Source of the DNA: Nocardioides sp. Arc9.136
Lineage (GTDB): Bacteria > Actinomycetota > Actinomycetes > Propionibacteriales > Nocardioidaceae
Length of the DNA: 64,000 nt
NCBI RefSeq assembly: GCF_030506255.1
Contig: NZ_CP113431.1
Span: forward strand, 3,111,001-3,175,000
Reading direction: 5' to 3'
Notes under the pieces: model-generated
What the model saw: only the letters and a program-made list of their open reading frames with translations
Told to the model about the DNA's origin: nothing
The model's database searches: none
Part shown: piece after piece, positions 1 through 9,134 of the stretch
How positions within the stretch are numbered: the first letter of the stretch is position 1
Layout: each line of letters starts with the position of its first letter
Made by a program: the position numbers and the translations under genes

Positions 1-265
1 CCTGGACCGCCGGCCGATCGCGAGCGCCCGGTTCACCGACGCCGCGCGGGTCGTCCCCCGGGTGCCGTTCAAGGGCCAGACCTGGCAGCCCGGGATCGCC
101 GACACCGGCGGCGAGGAGCGCCGCGCCACGCTGCAGGGGTCGGCGAAGGCGATGCCGTGCTGGGGCGCGTGGGAGTTCGACGCCGACGGCCCGCTGGGCT
201 GGCTCGCGGGACGGCGCGCGATCGCGTCGTTCCGGATGAGCGGCTTCCGGATGTCCTTCGGCTGA
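1..265 (+). CDS. C-terminal end of an unidentified protein
   Basis: The reading frame is open from base 2 and ends at TGA 263-265, so 87 residues of a longer protein are visible. The fragment is rich in Trp, Gly and Arg, with motifs such as FKGQTWQP and CWGAWEFDADGPLGWL, and it ends RMSGFRMSFG. No membrane segment is seen. I do not recognise the family. Codon use (GC-rich third positions) matches the surrounding real genes. It converges on the small gene that follows on the other strand. Confidence 0.6.
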   Translation, partial: LDRRPIASARFTDAARVVPRVPFKGQTWQPGIADTGGEERRATLQGSAKAMPCWGAWEFDADGPLGWLAGRRAIASFRMSGFRMSFG

Positions 266-278
266 GCCGGCGCGCCGC

Positions 279-515
279 TCAGGCCTCGGGCAGCCCCGGG
301 TGCTCCGCGCGCTCGTCGCCGGACTCGACCGAGGCACGGCGGGCGGCGTCGCGGAGCTCGAAGACCTCCGTGGCGAGCCCGCCCAGGGCGCCCGCGACCT
401 CACGGACGGCCCGGGTGAGGATCGTGGCCACGTCGCCGACGGTGGTGGCGGTCGCCTCGACCGCACCCTGCACGGCGTCCTTGCGGATCTCGGCCTTGCT
501 GAGGTGGTCCTTCAT
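279..515 (-). CDS. Small conserved-type hypothetical protein, 78 aa
   Basis: The product starts MKDHLSKAEIRKDA and has a predicted amphipathic or weakly hydrophobic helical middle (residues 15-55, many Ala, Val and Thr) with an acidic tail. It resembles short membrane-associated or apolipoprotein-like actinobacterial proteins, but I cannot name a family. The ATG at 515 has no strong Shine-Dalgarno sequence. It lies 35 bp downstream of the desaturase on the same strand, so it may be co-transcribed with it. Function is unknown. Confidence 0.6.
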   Translation of the reverse strand: MKDHLSKAEIRKDAVQGAVEATATTVGDVATILTRAVREVAGALGGLATEVFELRDAARRASVESGDERAEHPGLPEA

Positions 516-550
516 GGCACCAGTGTGGCCCAGGGGCGGCGGGACCGCCC

Positions 551-1717
551 TCAGGCGGCCTCCGCCGCCTCGGGGACGGGCGCGGTGTCGGCGGCGGCCG
601 AGGGCCGTCCCGGCAGCGCGAGCCGGCAGATCTTCCGGGCGACGCTGAACAGCTGCTTGCCGAGCGGGCCGGTGTTGTACGGGAGCTCGTAGCGCTCGCA
701 GATCTCCTGGACCTCCTCGGCGATCTCGGGGTAGCGCCGGGCGGGCAGGTCGGGGAAGAGGTGGTGCTCGATCTGGTGGCTGAGGTTGCCGGTCATCAGG
801 TGGAAGAGCTTGCCGCCGGTGATGTTGGCCGAGCCGAGGAGCTGGCGGAAGTACCACTGGCCGCGGCTCTCGTCCTCGCACTCCTCCTGGGAGAAGGTCG
901 CGACGCCGGCCGGGAAGTGACCGCAGAAGATGATGTTGAACGCCCAGACGTTGCGGACCAGGTTGGCCGTGGCGTTGCCGGCGAAGGTGAGCGGGAACAG
1001 CGGACCGGTCAGCGCCGGGAAGAGCAGGTAGTCCTTGACCGCCTGGCGCCTGACCTTGCGCATGATCCCGGCGTGCAGAGCCTTGTTCTCCGAGACCTTG
1101 CGCTTGCCGGCGACGAGGTTCTCCACCTCGAGGTCGTGCATCGCCACGCCCCACTCGAAGAACACCATCAGCAGGAACGCGTAGAGCGGGTTGCCGAGGT
1201 AGTAGGGGTGCCAAGGCTGGTCCTCGTCCATCCGCAGGACGCCGTACCCGATGTCGCGGTCCTTGCCGAGGATGTTGGTGTAGGTGTGGTGGATGTAGTT
1301 GTGGCTGTTCTTCCACTGCTCGCTGGGGCAGACGTTGTCCCACTCGTACATCCGCGAGTTCAGCCCCGGGTCGCCCATCCAGTCGTACTGGCCGTGCATG
1401 ACGTTGTGGCCGATCTCCATGTTGTCGAGGATCTTGGAGACGCTCAGCGACGCCACGGCCAGCGGCCAGGTGGGCGGCAGGTAGAACAGCGCACGGCCGG
1501 CGACCTCGAAGGCGCGCTGGGCCTTCACGACGTTGCGGATGTACGCCGCGTCGGCCTCGCCGAGGTCGGCCAGGACGCGCTGGCGGATGGCGTCCATCTC
1601 CTCGCCGAACGTCTCGAGCTGCTCGGGGGTGAGCCGGCCGGGGGTCGTGGCGGTGCCCGCGGGGGCGCCGGTCGGGTCGTCCGGGGTCGTGCTGGGGGCG
1701 TTCAGGGTGGTGGTCAT
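551..1717 (-). CDS. desA3: Membrane fatty acid (acyl-CoA) desaturase, DesA3 type
   Basis: This 388-residue protein belongs to the membrane di-iron desaturase family. The three histidine boxes are visible: HNVMH at about residues 104-108, HNYIHH at 139-144 and HQIEHH at 314-319. Hydrophobic stretches near 75-95, 178-192 and 230-270 fit a polytopic inner-membrane enzyme. The family introduces a cis double bond (delta-9 in the mycobacterial DesA3 homologue) into acyl-CoA using electrons from a reductase. The ATG at 1717 has a good AGGAAGGA ribosome site overlapping the stop of the upstream reductase gene, 14 bp away. The pair is equivalent to M. tuberculosis Rv3229c-Rv3230c. Confidence 0.93.
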   Translation of the reverse strand: MTTTLNAPSTTPDDPTGAPAGTATTPGRLTPEQLETFGEEMDAIRQRVLADLGEADAAYIRNVVKAQRAFEVAGRALFYLPPTWPLAVASLSVSKILDNMEIGHNVMHGQYDWMGDPGLNSRMYEWDNVCPSEQWKNSHNYIHHTYTNILGKDRDIGYGVLRMDEDQPWHPYYLGNPLYAFLLMVFFEWGVAMHDLEVENLVAGKRKVSENKALHAGIMRKVRRQAVKDYLLFPALTGPLFPLTFAGNATANLVRNVWAFNIIFCGHFPAGVATFSQEECEDESRGQWYFRQLLGSANITGGKLFHLMTGNLSHQIEHHLFPDLPARRYPEIAEEVQEICERYELPYNTGPLGKQLFSVARKICRLALPGRPSAAADTAPVPEAAEAA

Positions 1718-1731
1718 CGGGTGGTCCTTCC

Positions 1732-2811
1732 TCACAGGTCGACGGTGCAGTCGCCGACGGGGGCGGAGACGCAGATGCGGATGTCCTCGTCCGGCAGCGA
1801 GGACTGCTCGCCGGTCAGGACGTTGCGGACGGTCCCCTCGCTCTTGCGGGAGACGCAGGAGAAGCAGATGCCCATCCGGCAGCCGGACTCGGGCTGCAGG
1901 CCGAGCGCCTCGGCCTGGTCGAGCAGGGTGTCGCCGGTGTTGGCGCCGGAGGCCCCGGAGCGGCTGAAGACGACGTCGCCCTCGGCCGCGTCGGAGCCGG
2001 CGGCCCGCGGCGGCTTGAAGTACTCCAGGCGCAGGGCCGGCGAGTCGTCGTAGCACCGCTGGACGGCCTCGATGAGCGGCGCCGGGCCGCAGGCCCAGGT
2101 GGGCACGTCGCGGTAGCCGGGCACCAGCCGCTCGAGGTACGCCGGCGACAGCGCCGGGTCGCCGAGCTCGGGGTGCAGGAGCCGGACGTCGATGCCGTGG
2201 CCCGACCGCCGGATCTCGTCGAGCTCGGTGGCGAAGATCTGGTGCTCGGGGCTCTGGGCGTAGTGCAGGAACGTCACGTGGCCGCGGTGGGTGCGGCGCT
2301 GGAGCGAACGCAGCATCGACATGACGGGCGTGATGCCGGAGCCGCCGGAGACCAGCAGGATCCGCTCCGGCACCGCGTCGGGCAGGACGAACTCGCCCTG
2401 CGCCTGGGAGAGGTGGACCGTCGTGCCGGGCCGGGCCTGCTCGACGAGGTGGCGGGAGACCACGCCGTCGGGGTTGGCCCGCAGCGTGATCGTGAAGCGG
2501 TCCCCGGGGCGGCTGTCGGGGCTGGAGATGGTGAAGACCCGCGTGGTGCGGCGTGCACCGTCGACCTCCACGCCGACCTGCACGTGCTGCCCGGCGCGGT
2601 GGCCGCGCCAGGTCGAGGTCGGCTGGAGGGTGATCGTGGCGACCGGCGGGTGGCCGGGGACGTCGACCTCGCGGTGGACGTCGACGACCCGGGCGCGGAC
2701 CTCGTGGGCCGCCCACATCGGGTTGACCAGCTCGAGGTAGCGGTCGACGCCGTGGGGCGAGGTGAGCGCGGCGAGCGTGCGGCTGCGCAGGACGGAGGTG
2801 GCGATCCCCAT
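1732..2811 (-). CDS. Ferredoxin reductase partner of the desaturase
   Basis: The 359-residue oxidoreductase has an FAD-binding barrel (residues about 35-150, with the RVFTISSP flavin motif), an NAD(P)-binding domain (LLVSGGSGITPVMSML near 155-175) and a C-terminal plant-type 2Fe-2S domain (CRMGICFSC near 315-323 plus a later Cys in RICVSAP). It would pass electrons from NADPH to the desaturase encoded immediately downstream, as the Rv3230c homologue does for DesA3. It is first in the two-gene operon and divergent from the TetR gene at 2956. The start ATG at 2811 is followed by GIATSVLRSR and preceded by GGAGCAGCCC. Confidence 0.92.
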   Translation of the reverse strand: MGIATSVLRSRTLAALTSPHGVDRYLELVNPMWAAHEVRARVVDVHREVDVPGHPPVATITLQPTSTWRGHRAGQHVQVGVEVDGARRTTRVFTISSPDSRPGDRFTITLRANPDGVVSRHLVEQARPGTTVHLSQAQGEFVLPDAVPERILLVSGGSGITPVMSMLRSLQRRTHRGHVTFLHYAQSPEHQIFATELDEIRRSGHGIDVRLLHPELGDPALSPAYLERLVPGYRDVPTWACGPAPLIEAVQRCYDDSPALRLEYFKPPRAAGSDAAEGDVVFSRSGASGANTGDTLLDQAEALGLQPESGCRMGICFSCVSRKSEGTVRNVLTGEQSSLPDEDIRICVSAPVGDCTVDL

Positions 2812-2943
2812 GGGCTGCTCCTTCGTGGCGGCACTGGTTCGGTGAACGACTGTGCACCCACACTGTGCCGAGTGTCAGGGCGCAGGGTCAAGGCGGCTGC
2901 CGGGTGAGGGTGCACACACGTCCACCATCGATGTGACGGCGGC

Positions 2944-2949
2944 TACGAT
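2944..2949 (+). promoter_or_regulatory. -10 box TACGAT for a leaderless tetR transcript
   Basis: TACGAT ends 6 bases before the ATG at 2956. This places the expected transcription start on or next to the start codon. The 144-bp divergent interval (2812-2955) also holds TGTGCAC and GTGCACAC half-sites (near 2851 and 2910) that could be operator parts. I see no clean full palindrome. Confidence 0.5.
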
Positions 2950-2955
2950 GAGGGG

Positions 2956-3585
2956 ATGACCGAGACCAGGGTCGAGCGCAAGGAGCGCACCCGCCGCGCG
3001 ATCCTGGATGCCGCGTTGACGCTGTGCGAGGACAGCTCGTTGGTCGCGTTGTCGCTGCGTCAGGTCGCCAAGGAGGTCGGGATCGTGCCGACGGCCTTCT
3101 ACCGGCACTTCGACTCGATCGAGGCGCTGGGACTGGCTCTCGTCGACGAGTCGTTCGTCTCGCTGCGGGCGATGCTGCGCGACGTGCGCCGCGCCGACGC
3201 CGCGACCGGCGGGTTCGCCGGCATCGTGGACTCCTCGGTCAGCATCCTGGTCGAGCACGTCCACCAGCAGCGCCAGCACTTCCTCTTCATCGCGCGCGAG
3301 CGGGCGGCCGGCCCGCCGTCGGTGCGCGCGGCGATCCGCCACGAGATCGAGCTCTGCGAGCGCGAGCTGGCCACCGACCTCGCCCGCTTCCCCGGCACCG
3401 ACCAGTGGTCCGGCGAGGACCTGCGGGTGCTCTCCAACCTCATCGTCACCGCGATGGTGGCCACCGCGGAGGCGATCCTCGGCGCCGCGGGACGGCCCGA
3501 TGCCGAGCGCCAGCTCGCCGAGACCGCCCGCACCCAGCTACGGATGGTGCTCGTCGGCGCCCTGCAGTGGCGCTCGGAGCCCTGA
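2956..3585 (+). CDS. TetR-family regulator of fatty acid desaturation (FabR-like)
   Basis: This 209-residue protein has an N-terminal TetR helix-turn-helix (residues about 8-60, including LRQVAKEVGIVPTAFYRHF) and an all-helical ligand domain. It is divergent from the desaturase/reductase pair. The FabR-like sequence and this arrangement suggest it represses those genes in response to unsaturated acyl chains. A TACGAT -10 box right at the start codon suggests leaderless translation. The specific ligand is inference. Confidence 0.85.
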   Translation: MTETRVERKERTRRAILDAALTLCEDSSLVALSLRQVAKEVGIVPTAFYRHFDSIEALGLALVDESFVSLRAMLRDVRRADAATGGFAGIVDSSVSILVEHVHQQRQHFLFIARERAAGPPSVRAAIRHEIELCERELATDLARFPGTDQWSGEDLRVLSNLIVTAMVATAEAILGAAGRPDAERQLAETARTQLRMVLVGALQWRSEP

Positions 3586-3594
3586 GCGGGCCGG

Positions 3595-3783
3595 TCAGCC
3601 CACGTAGCGGAGCATGAAGTCGCGCTCGGGGTCCTTCTCCGGCGGGCTGTCGGGCGGGACCACGGTCTGCTGCGAGGTCACGGTGTCCTCGAGCCGCACG
3701 GGCGCGGGCAGCCGGCGGTAGCGGCCGGGGCCGCCGTCGGTGCCGGCGGTCCTGCTGGTGCTGGTGGTCCGGGTGCTGGTCAT
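3595..3783 (-). CDS. Small hypothetical protein, 62 aa, Thr/Pro-rich
   Basis: The 62-residue product is polar, with a Thr/Ser/Arg-rich head, a middle PVRLEDTV and a terminal motif ERDFMLRYVG. It has no membrane segment or recognised domain. The ATG at 3783 is preceded by a strong AGGAGG ribosome site 5 bases upstream, which is the best evidence that it is translated. It sits 29 bp after the SDR gene on the same strand and probably belongs to its operon. Function is unknown. Confidence 0.7.
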   Translation of the reverse strand: MTSTRTTSTSRTAGTDGGPGRYRRLPAPVRLEDTVTSQQTVVPPDSPPEKDPERDFMLRYVG

Positions 3784-3812
3784 GAGGGCCTCCTGGACCG
3801 AGTGTGCCAGCG

Positions 3813-4517
3813 TCAGCGCGGCTTGACGACCACCTCGGGCACGACCGCGTCCTCGGGCAGGTCGAGCACGTGCAGGACCAGGTCGACCACGGTCGAGGGA
3901 CGGATCCAGGCGGCGGCGTCGTACTCCTTGCCCTCCTGGCGGTGCACCTCCTCCTGCATCGGCGTGGCGGTCCGCCCGGGGAAGACCGACGTGACCCGCA
4001 GGCCGGCGCCCGCCTCCTCGGCCCGCAGCGCGTCGGCGAACCCGCGCAGGCCGTGCTTGGAGGCGGCGTACGCCGACCACTGCGGGTTGGCGACCAGGCC
4101 AGCGCCGGAGTTGACGAGCACGATCGTGCCTCGGGCGGCCCGCAGGGCGGGCAGCGCGAGCCGGGTCAGCACGGCAGGGGCGACGAGGTTGACCGCCACG
4201 GTCTCCAGCCAGGCCTGGGTGGACAGCTCGCCGACGGCGCCCAGCTCGACGACGCCGGCCGCGTGGACGACCGAGTCCAGCCGGTCGGGCAGCTCGAGCG
4301 CATCGAGCGCGGCGGGGTCGGCCAGGTCGGCGACGAGCACGCTGGCGCCGGCGTACGCCGCGGCGAGGTCCTCGGCCCGGCCGGCCGACCGGGCCAGCAG
4401 CACCAGGCGATCCCCGCGGTCGTGCAGGCGGCGGGCGAGCTCGGCACCGATGCCGGAGCCGGCGCCGGTGACGAGGTGGGTGCGGGCGGTCGTCGGGGTA
4501 GGCATCGGCTCAGTCAT
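3813..4517 (-). CDS. Short-chain dehydrogenase/reductase
   Basis: This 234-residue classical SDR has a glycine-rich NAD(P) site TGAGSGIG (residues about 18-25), an HAAG variant of the NNAG motif near 90, catalytic Ser in VNSGAG (about 137) and YAASK (about 148-152). Length is normal to slightly short for the family. Substrate is not predictable. It overlaps the stop of the preceding MDR gene by 8 bases, implying translational coupling of two oxidoreductases. Confidence 0.88.
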   Translation of the reverse strand: MTEPMPTPTTARTHLVTGAGSGIGAELARRLHDRGDRLVLLARSAGRAEDLAAAYAGASVLVADLADPAALDALELPDRLDSVVHAAGVVELGAVGELSTQAWLETVAVNLVAPAVLTRLALPALRAARGTIVLVNSGAGLVANPQWSAYAASKHGLRGFADALRAEEAGAGLRVTSVFPGRTATPMQEEVHRQEGKEYDAAAWIRPSTVVDLVLHVLDLPEDAVVPEVVVKPR

Positions 4518-5484
4518 GGAGGGTGAACACCACTTTTCCGAACAGGTCTCCCCCGGCCATCGCCTCGAACCCGGCGCGGGCCTCGCGCATCGGCAGCACC
4601 CGGTCGACGAGCGGGCGCACCCCGGTGGCGTCCAGCATCTGCACCAGCGCGGCCAGCTCGTTGCGGGTGCCCATCGTGGAGCCCACGACCCGCAGCTGGC
4701 GGTAGAAGATCCGGGTCAGCTCGGCGTCGTCGGGCTGGGCACCGGAGGTGGTCCCCGAGACGACGATGACGCCACCGGGACGCAGCGAGCGCACCGAGTG
4801 CGACCACGTGGCCCGGCCGACGGTCTCCATCACCGCGTCGACCTTCACCGGCAGCCGCTCGCCGGAGGGGTACGCCTCGTGCGCCCCGATCTCGAGCGCC
4901 CGCTCGCGCTTGGCCTCGTCGCGGCTCGTCACCAGCACCCGCAGGCCCGCGGCGCTCGCGAGCATGACCAGCGCGGTCGACACCCCGCCGCCGGCGCCCT
5001 GCACGAGCACGGTCTGGCCGGGGCGGCAGCCCCCCTGGGTGAAGAGCATCCGGTACGCCGTGAGCCAGGCCGACGGCAGGCACGCCGCCTCCTCGAAGCT
5101 CAGCGAGGGGGGCTTGGGGACCAGGTTGCGCCGGGGCACGACGACCGTCTCGGCGAAGGTCCCCCAGTGCCGCTCGGAGAGGATCGCGCGGTCGGGGTCG
5201 AGCGTCTCGTCGTCGGCGACGCCGGGGTCGCCGATGACCGCGTGGACGACGACCTCGTTGCCCTCCTCGTCGACCCCCGCCCCGTCGCACCCGAGGACCA
5301 TCGGGAGGGCCTCGGCCTTGATGCCGACCCCCCGCAGGGTCCACAGGTCGTGGTGGTTGAGCGCGGCGGCGCGGATCCGCACCGCCGCCCACCCCTCGGG
5401 CACCTGCGGGCTCGGCCGCTCCCCCACCACGAGGGCGGAGAGCGGGTCGTCGGGGGCGAAGCGGTCGGCGTAGACGGCGAGCAC
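4510..5484 (-). CDS. Zinc-binding-dehydrogenase superfamily (MDR) oxidoreductase
   Basis: The 324-residue medium-chain dehydrogenase/reductase has a GroES-like N-terminal fold (AALNHHDLWTLRG, GCDGAGV) and a Rossmann domain with VQGAGGGVSTAL near residue 160. It lacks the cysteine cluster for structural zinc and so resembles quinone oxidoreductase or zinc-independent members. It begins with GTG at 5484. It is followed directly by the SDR gene at 4517 with an 8-bp overlap. Substrate is unknown. Confidence 0.87.
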   Translation of the reverse strand: MLAVYADRFAPDDPLSALVVGERPSPQVPEGWAAVRIRAAALNHHDLWTLRGVGIKAEALPMVLGCDGAGVDEEGNEVVVHAVIGDPGVADDETLDPDRAILSERHWGTFAETVVVPRRNLVPKPPSLSFEEAACLPSAWLTAYRMLFTQGGCRPGQTVLVQGAGGGVSTALVMLASAAGLRVLVTSRDEAKRERALEIGAHEAYPSGERLPVKVDAVMETVGRATWSHSVRSLRPGGVIVVSGTTSGAQPDDAELTRIFYRQLRVVGSTMGTRNELAALVQMLDATGVRPLVDRVLPMREARAGFEAMAGGDLFGKVVFTLHD

Positions 5485-5539
5485 GGCGGCCCGGTTCCCC
5501 TCTCGGCGGCGGCTCAGCGGCCGGCTGGTGCGGACGTGG

Positions 5540-6763
<1,224 letters not shown>

Positions 6764-6821
6764 GGTCGGCCACTCTGGCACAGCCGGGGACGGCGGTCCG
6801 TGCTGTCCATCATGGTGTGGA

Positions 6822-7211
6822 TCACAGCAGCCGCGGGCGGGGCCAGAGCCGCGCGCGGACGACCGCCACGACGGCCTCCTCGGCCACCGGCCCGCGGTGG
6901 CGCGAGTCGATCCCGCGGTCCGGGGCGTCGCTCAGCAGCCACCACCCCGGGCGGCCCGCCGCCGTCGTACGGCGCTCGACGGCCCGCTTGACCGCGACCG
7001 TCCCGTCGGGGAACCGGGCGACCACCAGCCGACCCGGTCGCGGGAGCGCGCCGTACACGACCAGGAGCCGGTCGCCGGGTGCCAGCGTGGGCCGCATCGA
7101 TTCCCCCGAGACGTGCGCGAGGCCGATCCTGGGCACTGGTCGGGAGCCGCGGCGACCTGCTCGTGCGTCACGTGACACGCGGAGTAGTGTCGCAGGCGGA
7201 CCAGGGTCCAC
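6822..7211 (-). CDS. sodX: Nickel-type superoxide dismutase maturation protease (S26 family)
   Basis: This short (up to 129 aa) S26 signal-peptidase-like protease has catalytic Ser in SGESMRPTLAPGD (about residue 38) and the Lys in VAVKRAVERR (about 75), but no membrane anchor. Such proteins are encoded beside sodN and remove the SodN propeptide to free the Ni-binding His. The divergent position next to sodN supports this. The start is uncertain. GTG 7211 gives a family-like N-terminal extension, but then the sodN promoter lies inside this gene. GTG at 7178 or 7136 are alternatives. Confidence 0.85.
   Translation of the reverse strand: MDPGPPATLLRVSRDARAGRRGSRPVPRIGLAHVSGESMRPTLAPGDRLLVVYGALPRPGRLVVARFPDGTVAVKRAVERRTTAAGRPGWWLLSDAPDRGIDSRHRGPVAEEAVVAVVRARLWPRPRLL
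7167..7190 (+). promoter_or_regulatory. Candidate sodN promoter with overlapping palindrome
   Basis: A perfect 10-bp palindrome GTCACGTGAC (7167-7176), with further imperfect symmetry outwards (7162-7181), sits in the -35 region of a -10-like TAGTGT (7185-7190). The transcript would carry an 80-base leader to the sodN ATG. Streptomyces sodN is repressed by the nickel regulator Nur. This site does not match the Nur consensus that I know, so the binding factor is open. Confidence 0.4.
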
Positions 7212-7278
7212 CCGGTGGACCCACCCCGATCAACGCCACAGCTCAATCTCCACGAGCCACCCATCTGAGAGGACGGCA

Positions 7279-7680
7279 ATGTTCGCGCGACTCTTCGCCC
7301 CCACCATCGAGGTCTCGGCCCACTGCGACCTGCCGTGCGGCGTCTACGACCCCGCCCAGGCCCGCATCGAGGCCGAGTCCATCAAGGCCATCATCGGCAA
7401 GGTCGCCGACAACGACGACCCCGACTTCCGCACCCGCGCCATCCTCATCAAGGAGGAGCGCTCCCAGCTGGTCAAGCACCACCTGACCGTGCTGTGGACC
7501 GACTACTTCAAGGCGCCGCACTTCGAGAAGTACCCGCAGCTGCACATGCTGGTCAACGAGGCGTGCAAGCTGGCCAGCGGCACCGGCACCAAGGCGGTCT
7601 TCGACGCGGAGAAGGCCGACCAGCTGCTCGCGAAGATCGACGAGATCGCCGAGATCTTCTGGGAGACCAAGCGGGCCTAA
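7279..7680 (+). CDS. sodN: Nickel superoxide dismutase precursor
   Basis: The 133-residue protein has a 14-residue propeptide followed by the diagnostic nickel hook HCDLPCGVYDP starting at His15. After cleavage, His1, Cys2 and Cys6 bind Ni and the enzyme dismutates superoxide in the cytoplasm as a hexamer of four-helix bundles. The start ATG 7279 has a GAGAGGAC ribosome site. The maturation protease gene is divergent. A strong hairpin overlaps the stop codon. Confidence 0.97.
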   Translation: MFARLFAPTIEVSAHCDLPCGVYDPAQARIEAESIKAIIGKVADNDDPDFRTRAILIKEERSQLVKHHLTVLWTDYFKAPHFEKYPQLHMLVNEACKLASGTGTKAVFDAEKADQLLAKIDEIAEIFWETKRA

Positions 7681-7704
7681 GGAACGAGGGCCAGCTTGGT
7701 CTCC
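7662..7704 (+). terminator. Hairpin straddling the sodN stop codon
   Basis: Perfect 11-bp arms (left arm GGAGACCAAGC at 7662-7672, complement at 7694-7704) enclose the last codons and the TAA of sodN. GGCC on both sides (7674-7677, 7689-7692) extends the stem. There is no T-tract. It could be a terminator, an mRNA 3-prime stabiliser or a regulatory hairpin. Confidence 0.55.
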
Positions 7705-7771
7705 ATCGACGACTGAGCGTGCGAAGTCGTCGTGACAAGAAGGCCTGAGGCTCGCCAGCACGGCTGTTTGC

Positions 7772-7809
7772 GGGGCCGGTCACCGGGGAAGCACCCGGTG
7801 GCCGGCCCC
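7772..7809 (+). terminator. Strong GC hairpin between sodN and the anti-sigma gene
   Basis: A 16-bp stem with one G-T pair (left arm GGGGCCGGTCACCGGG at 7772-7787) closes on a 6-base loop. No T-run follows. It lies 92 bases after the sodN stop and just before a TATGGT -10-like box (7816-7821) for the next operon, so it insulates the two units. Confidence 0.7.
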
Positions 7810-7856
7810 GACCACTATGGTCAGCCCGACGGCCCCAGGGAAGAAGGACGAACCAC

Positions 7857-8294
7857 ATGTCTGTCACGGCCAGCGGTCCCGACCAGGACCGTGCCGACGT
7901 CGAGCTGCGGATCCCCGCCGACGGCGCCTACGTCTCGGTGCTTCGGACCACCACCGCCGGCCTCGCCGCGCGCCTGGACTTCACCATCGACGACATCGAG
8001 GACCTGCGGATCGCGGTCGGCGAGGCGAGCGCGATGGTCCTGCCCGAGGCCGACCCGGACTCCGAGCTGCTGTGCCGCTTCTGGCTGCACCCGGGCCGGA
8101 TGACGGTGTCGGTGAGCGTGGCCTCCGCGGCCCCCGCCGCCCCCGACGAGGACAGCTTCGCCTGGCAGGTCCTCACGACGCTGGCCTCGAGCGCGTCGGT
8201 GCAGTCGGCCGACGGCCGGTTCGGCGTCACCATGACCATGAAGGCACTCGACCTCGGGACCGACCTCGAAGCAGCGCTCGGAGCCGGTCTCTGA
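7857..8294 (+). CDS. Anti-sigma factor, RsbW/UsfX-like (HATPase fold)
   Basis: This 145-residue protein has the compact GHKL ATPase fold of serine-kinase anti-sigma factors. The N-box region reads DIEDLRIAVGEASAMVL (about residues 44-60), where the usual N-box Asn is replaced by Ser or Ala, so kinase activity may be reduced. It is immediately upstream of a SigF/SigB-type sigma gene, 2 bases apart, as in the mycobacterial usfX-sigF operon. It would hold that sigma factor inactive until an anti-anti-sigma factor releases it. A GAAGGACG ribosome site precedes ATG 7857. Confidence 0.85.
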   Translation: MSVTASGPDQDRADVELRIPADGAYVSVLRTTTAGLAARLDFTIDDIEDLRIAVGEASAMVLPEADPDSELLCRFWLHPGRMTVSVSVASAAPAAPDEDSFAWQVLTTLASSASVQSADGRFGVTMTMKALDLGTDLEAALGAGL

Positions 8295-8296
8295 CC

Positions 8297-9112
8297 ATGG
8301 ACGGCTCGCGCACGCAGGAGGTACCGGAGGCGGAGGCACCGCTGACCGGTGTCGAGCTGACCCGTCAGCGCAGTGCCGAGCTGTTCCGCGACCTGCACGA
8401 CGCCGACGTGCCCCAGCACGTCCGCGACGGCGCGCGTGACGACCTCGTCCACCTGCACCTGCCGCTCGTCGAGCACTGCGCGCGCCGGTTCCGCAACCGC
8501 GGCGAGCCGTTCGAGGACCTCGTCCAGGTCGGCACGATCGGGCTGATCAAGTCCGTCGACCGCTTCGACACCGACCGCGGCGTGGAGTTCTCGACGTACG
8601 CCACCCCGACCATCATCGGCGAGATCAAGCGCTACTTCCGCGACAAGGGCTGGGCGATCCGGGTCCCGCGCCGGCTGCAGGAGCTGCGCATGCAGATCGG
8701 CTCGGCGACGGCCGAGCTCACCCAGTCCCTGGGCCGCTCCCCCACCCCGCGCGAGCTCGCCGAGGCGATCGGCTGCACGGTCGAGGAGATCATCGAGGGC
8801 ATCGAGTCCAGCAACGCCTACTCGACGCTGTCGCTCGACGCCAGCGACGACTCCGAGGACGGCGCCGCCTCGATGCTCGACGCGATCGGCGTGGACGACG
8901 CCGGCCTCGAGCACGTCGAGATCCGCGAGTCGATCAAGCCGCTGCTGGACCGCCTGGACCCGCGGGAGAAGAAGATCCTCCTGCTCCGGTTCTTCAAGAA
9001 CATGACCCAGTCGCAGATCGCCGAGGAGATCGGCGTCTCCCAGATGCACGTCTCCCGGTTGCTCAACCGGACCCTGGTGCAGCTGCGCGCCTCGCTTGAG
9101 CAGGCGGACTAG
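8297..9112 (+). CDS. Stress-response RNA polymerase sigma factor, SigF/SigB family
   Basis: The 271-residue sigma-70 group 3 factor has region 2 (DLVQVGTIGLIKSVDRF, FSTYATPTIIGEIKRYFRDKG), region 3 (LQELRMQIGSATAELTQSLGRSP) and region 4 (helix-turn-helix MTQSQIAEEIGVSQMHVSRLL). It is co-transcribed with its predicted anti-sigma factor. It would direct general or oxidative stress genes from GTTT/GGGTAT-type promoters; one such candidate is seen at 17933-17958. Confidence 0.93.
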   Translation: MDGSRTQEVPEAEAPLTGVELTRQRSAELFRDLHDADVPQHVRDGARDDLVHLHLPLVEHCARRFRNRGEPFEDLVQVGTIGLIKSVDRFDTDRGVEFSTYATPTIIGEIKRYFRDKGWAIRVPRRLQELRMQIGSATAELTQSLGRSPTPRELAEAIGCTVEEIIEGIESSNAYSTLSLDASDDSEDGAASMLDAIGVDDAGLEHVEIRESIKPLLDRLDPREKKILLLRFFKNMTQSQIAEEIGVSQMHVSRLLNRTLVQLRASLEQAD

Positions 9113-9134
9113 ACCGCCCGACGCCCGCGGGCGC

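Noticed and set aside
551-2863. A 770-codon minus-strand frame spanning desaturase and reductase
   Set aside because: Its first half is an Arg/Pro/Ala-rich shadow of the reductase gene; the real desaturase starts at ATG 1717 with its own ribosome site.
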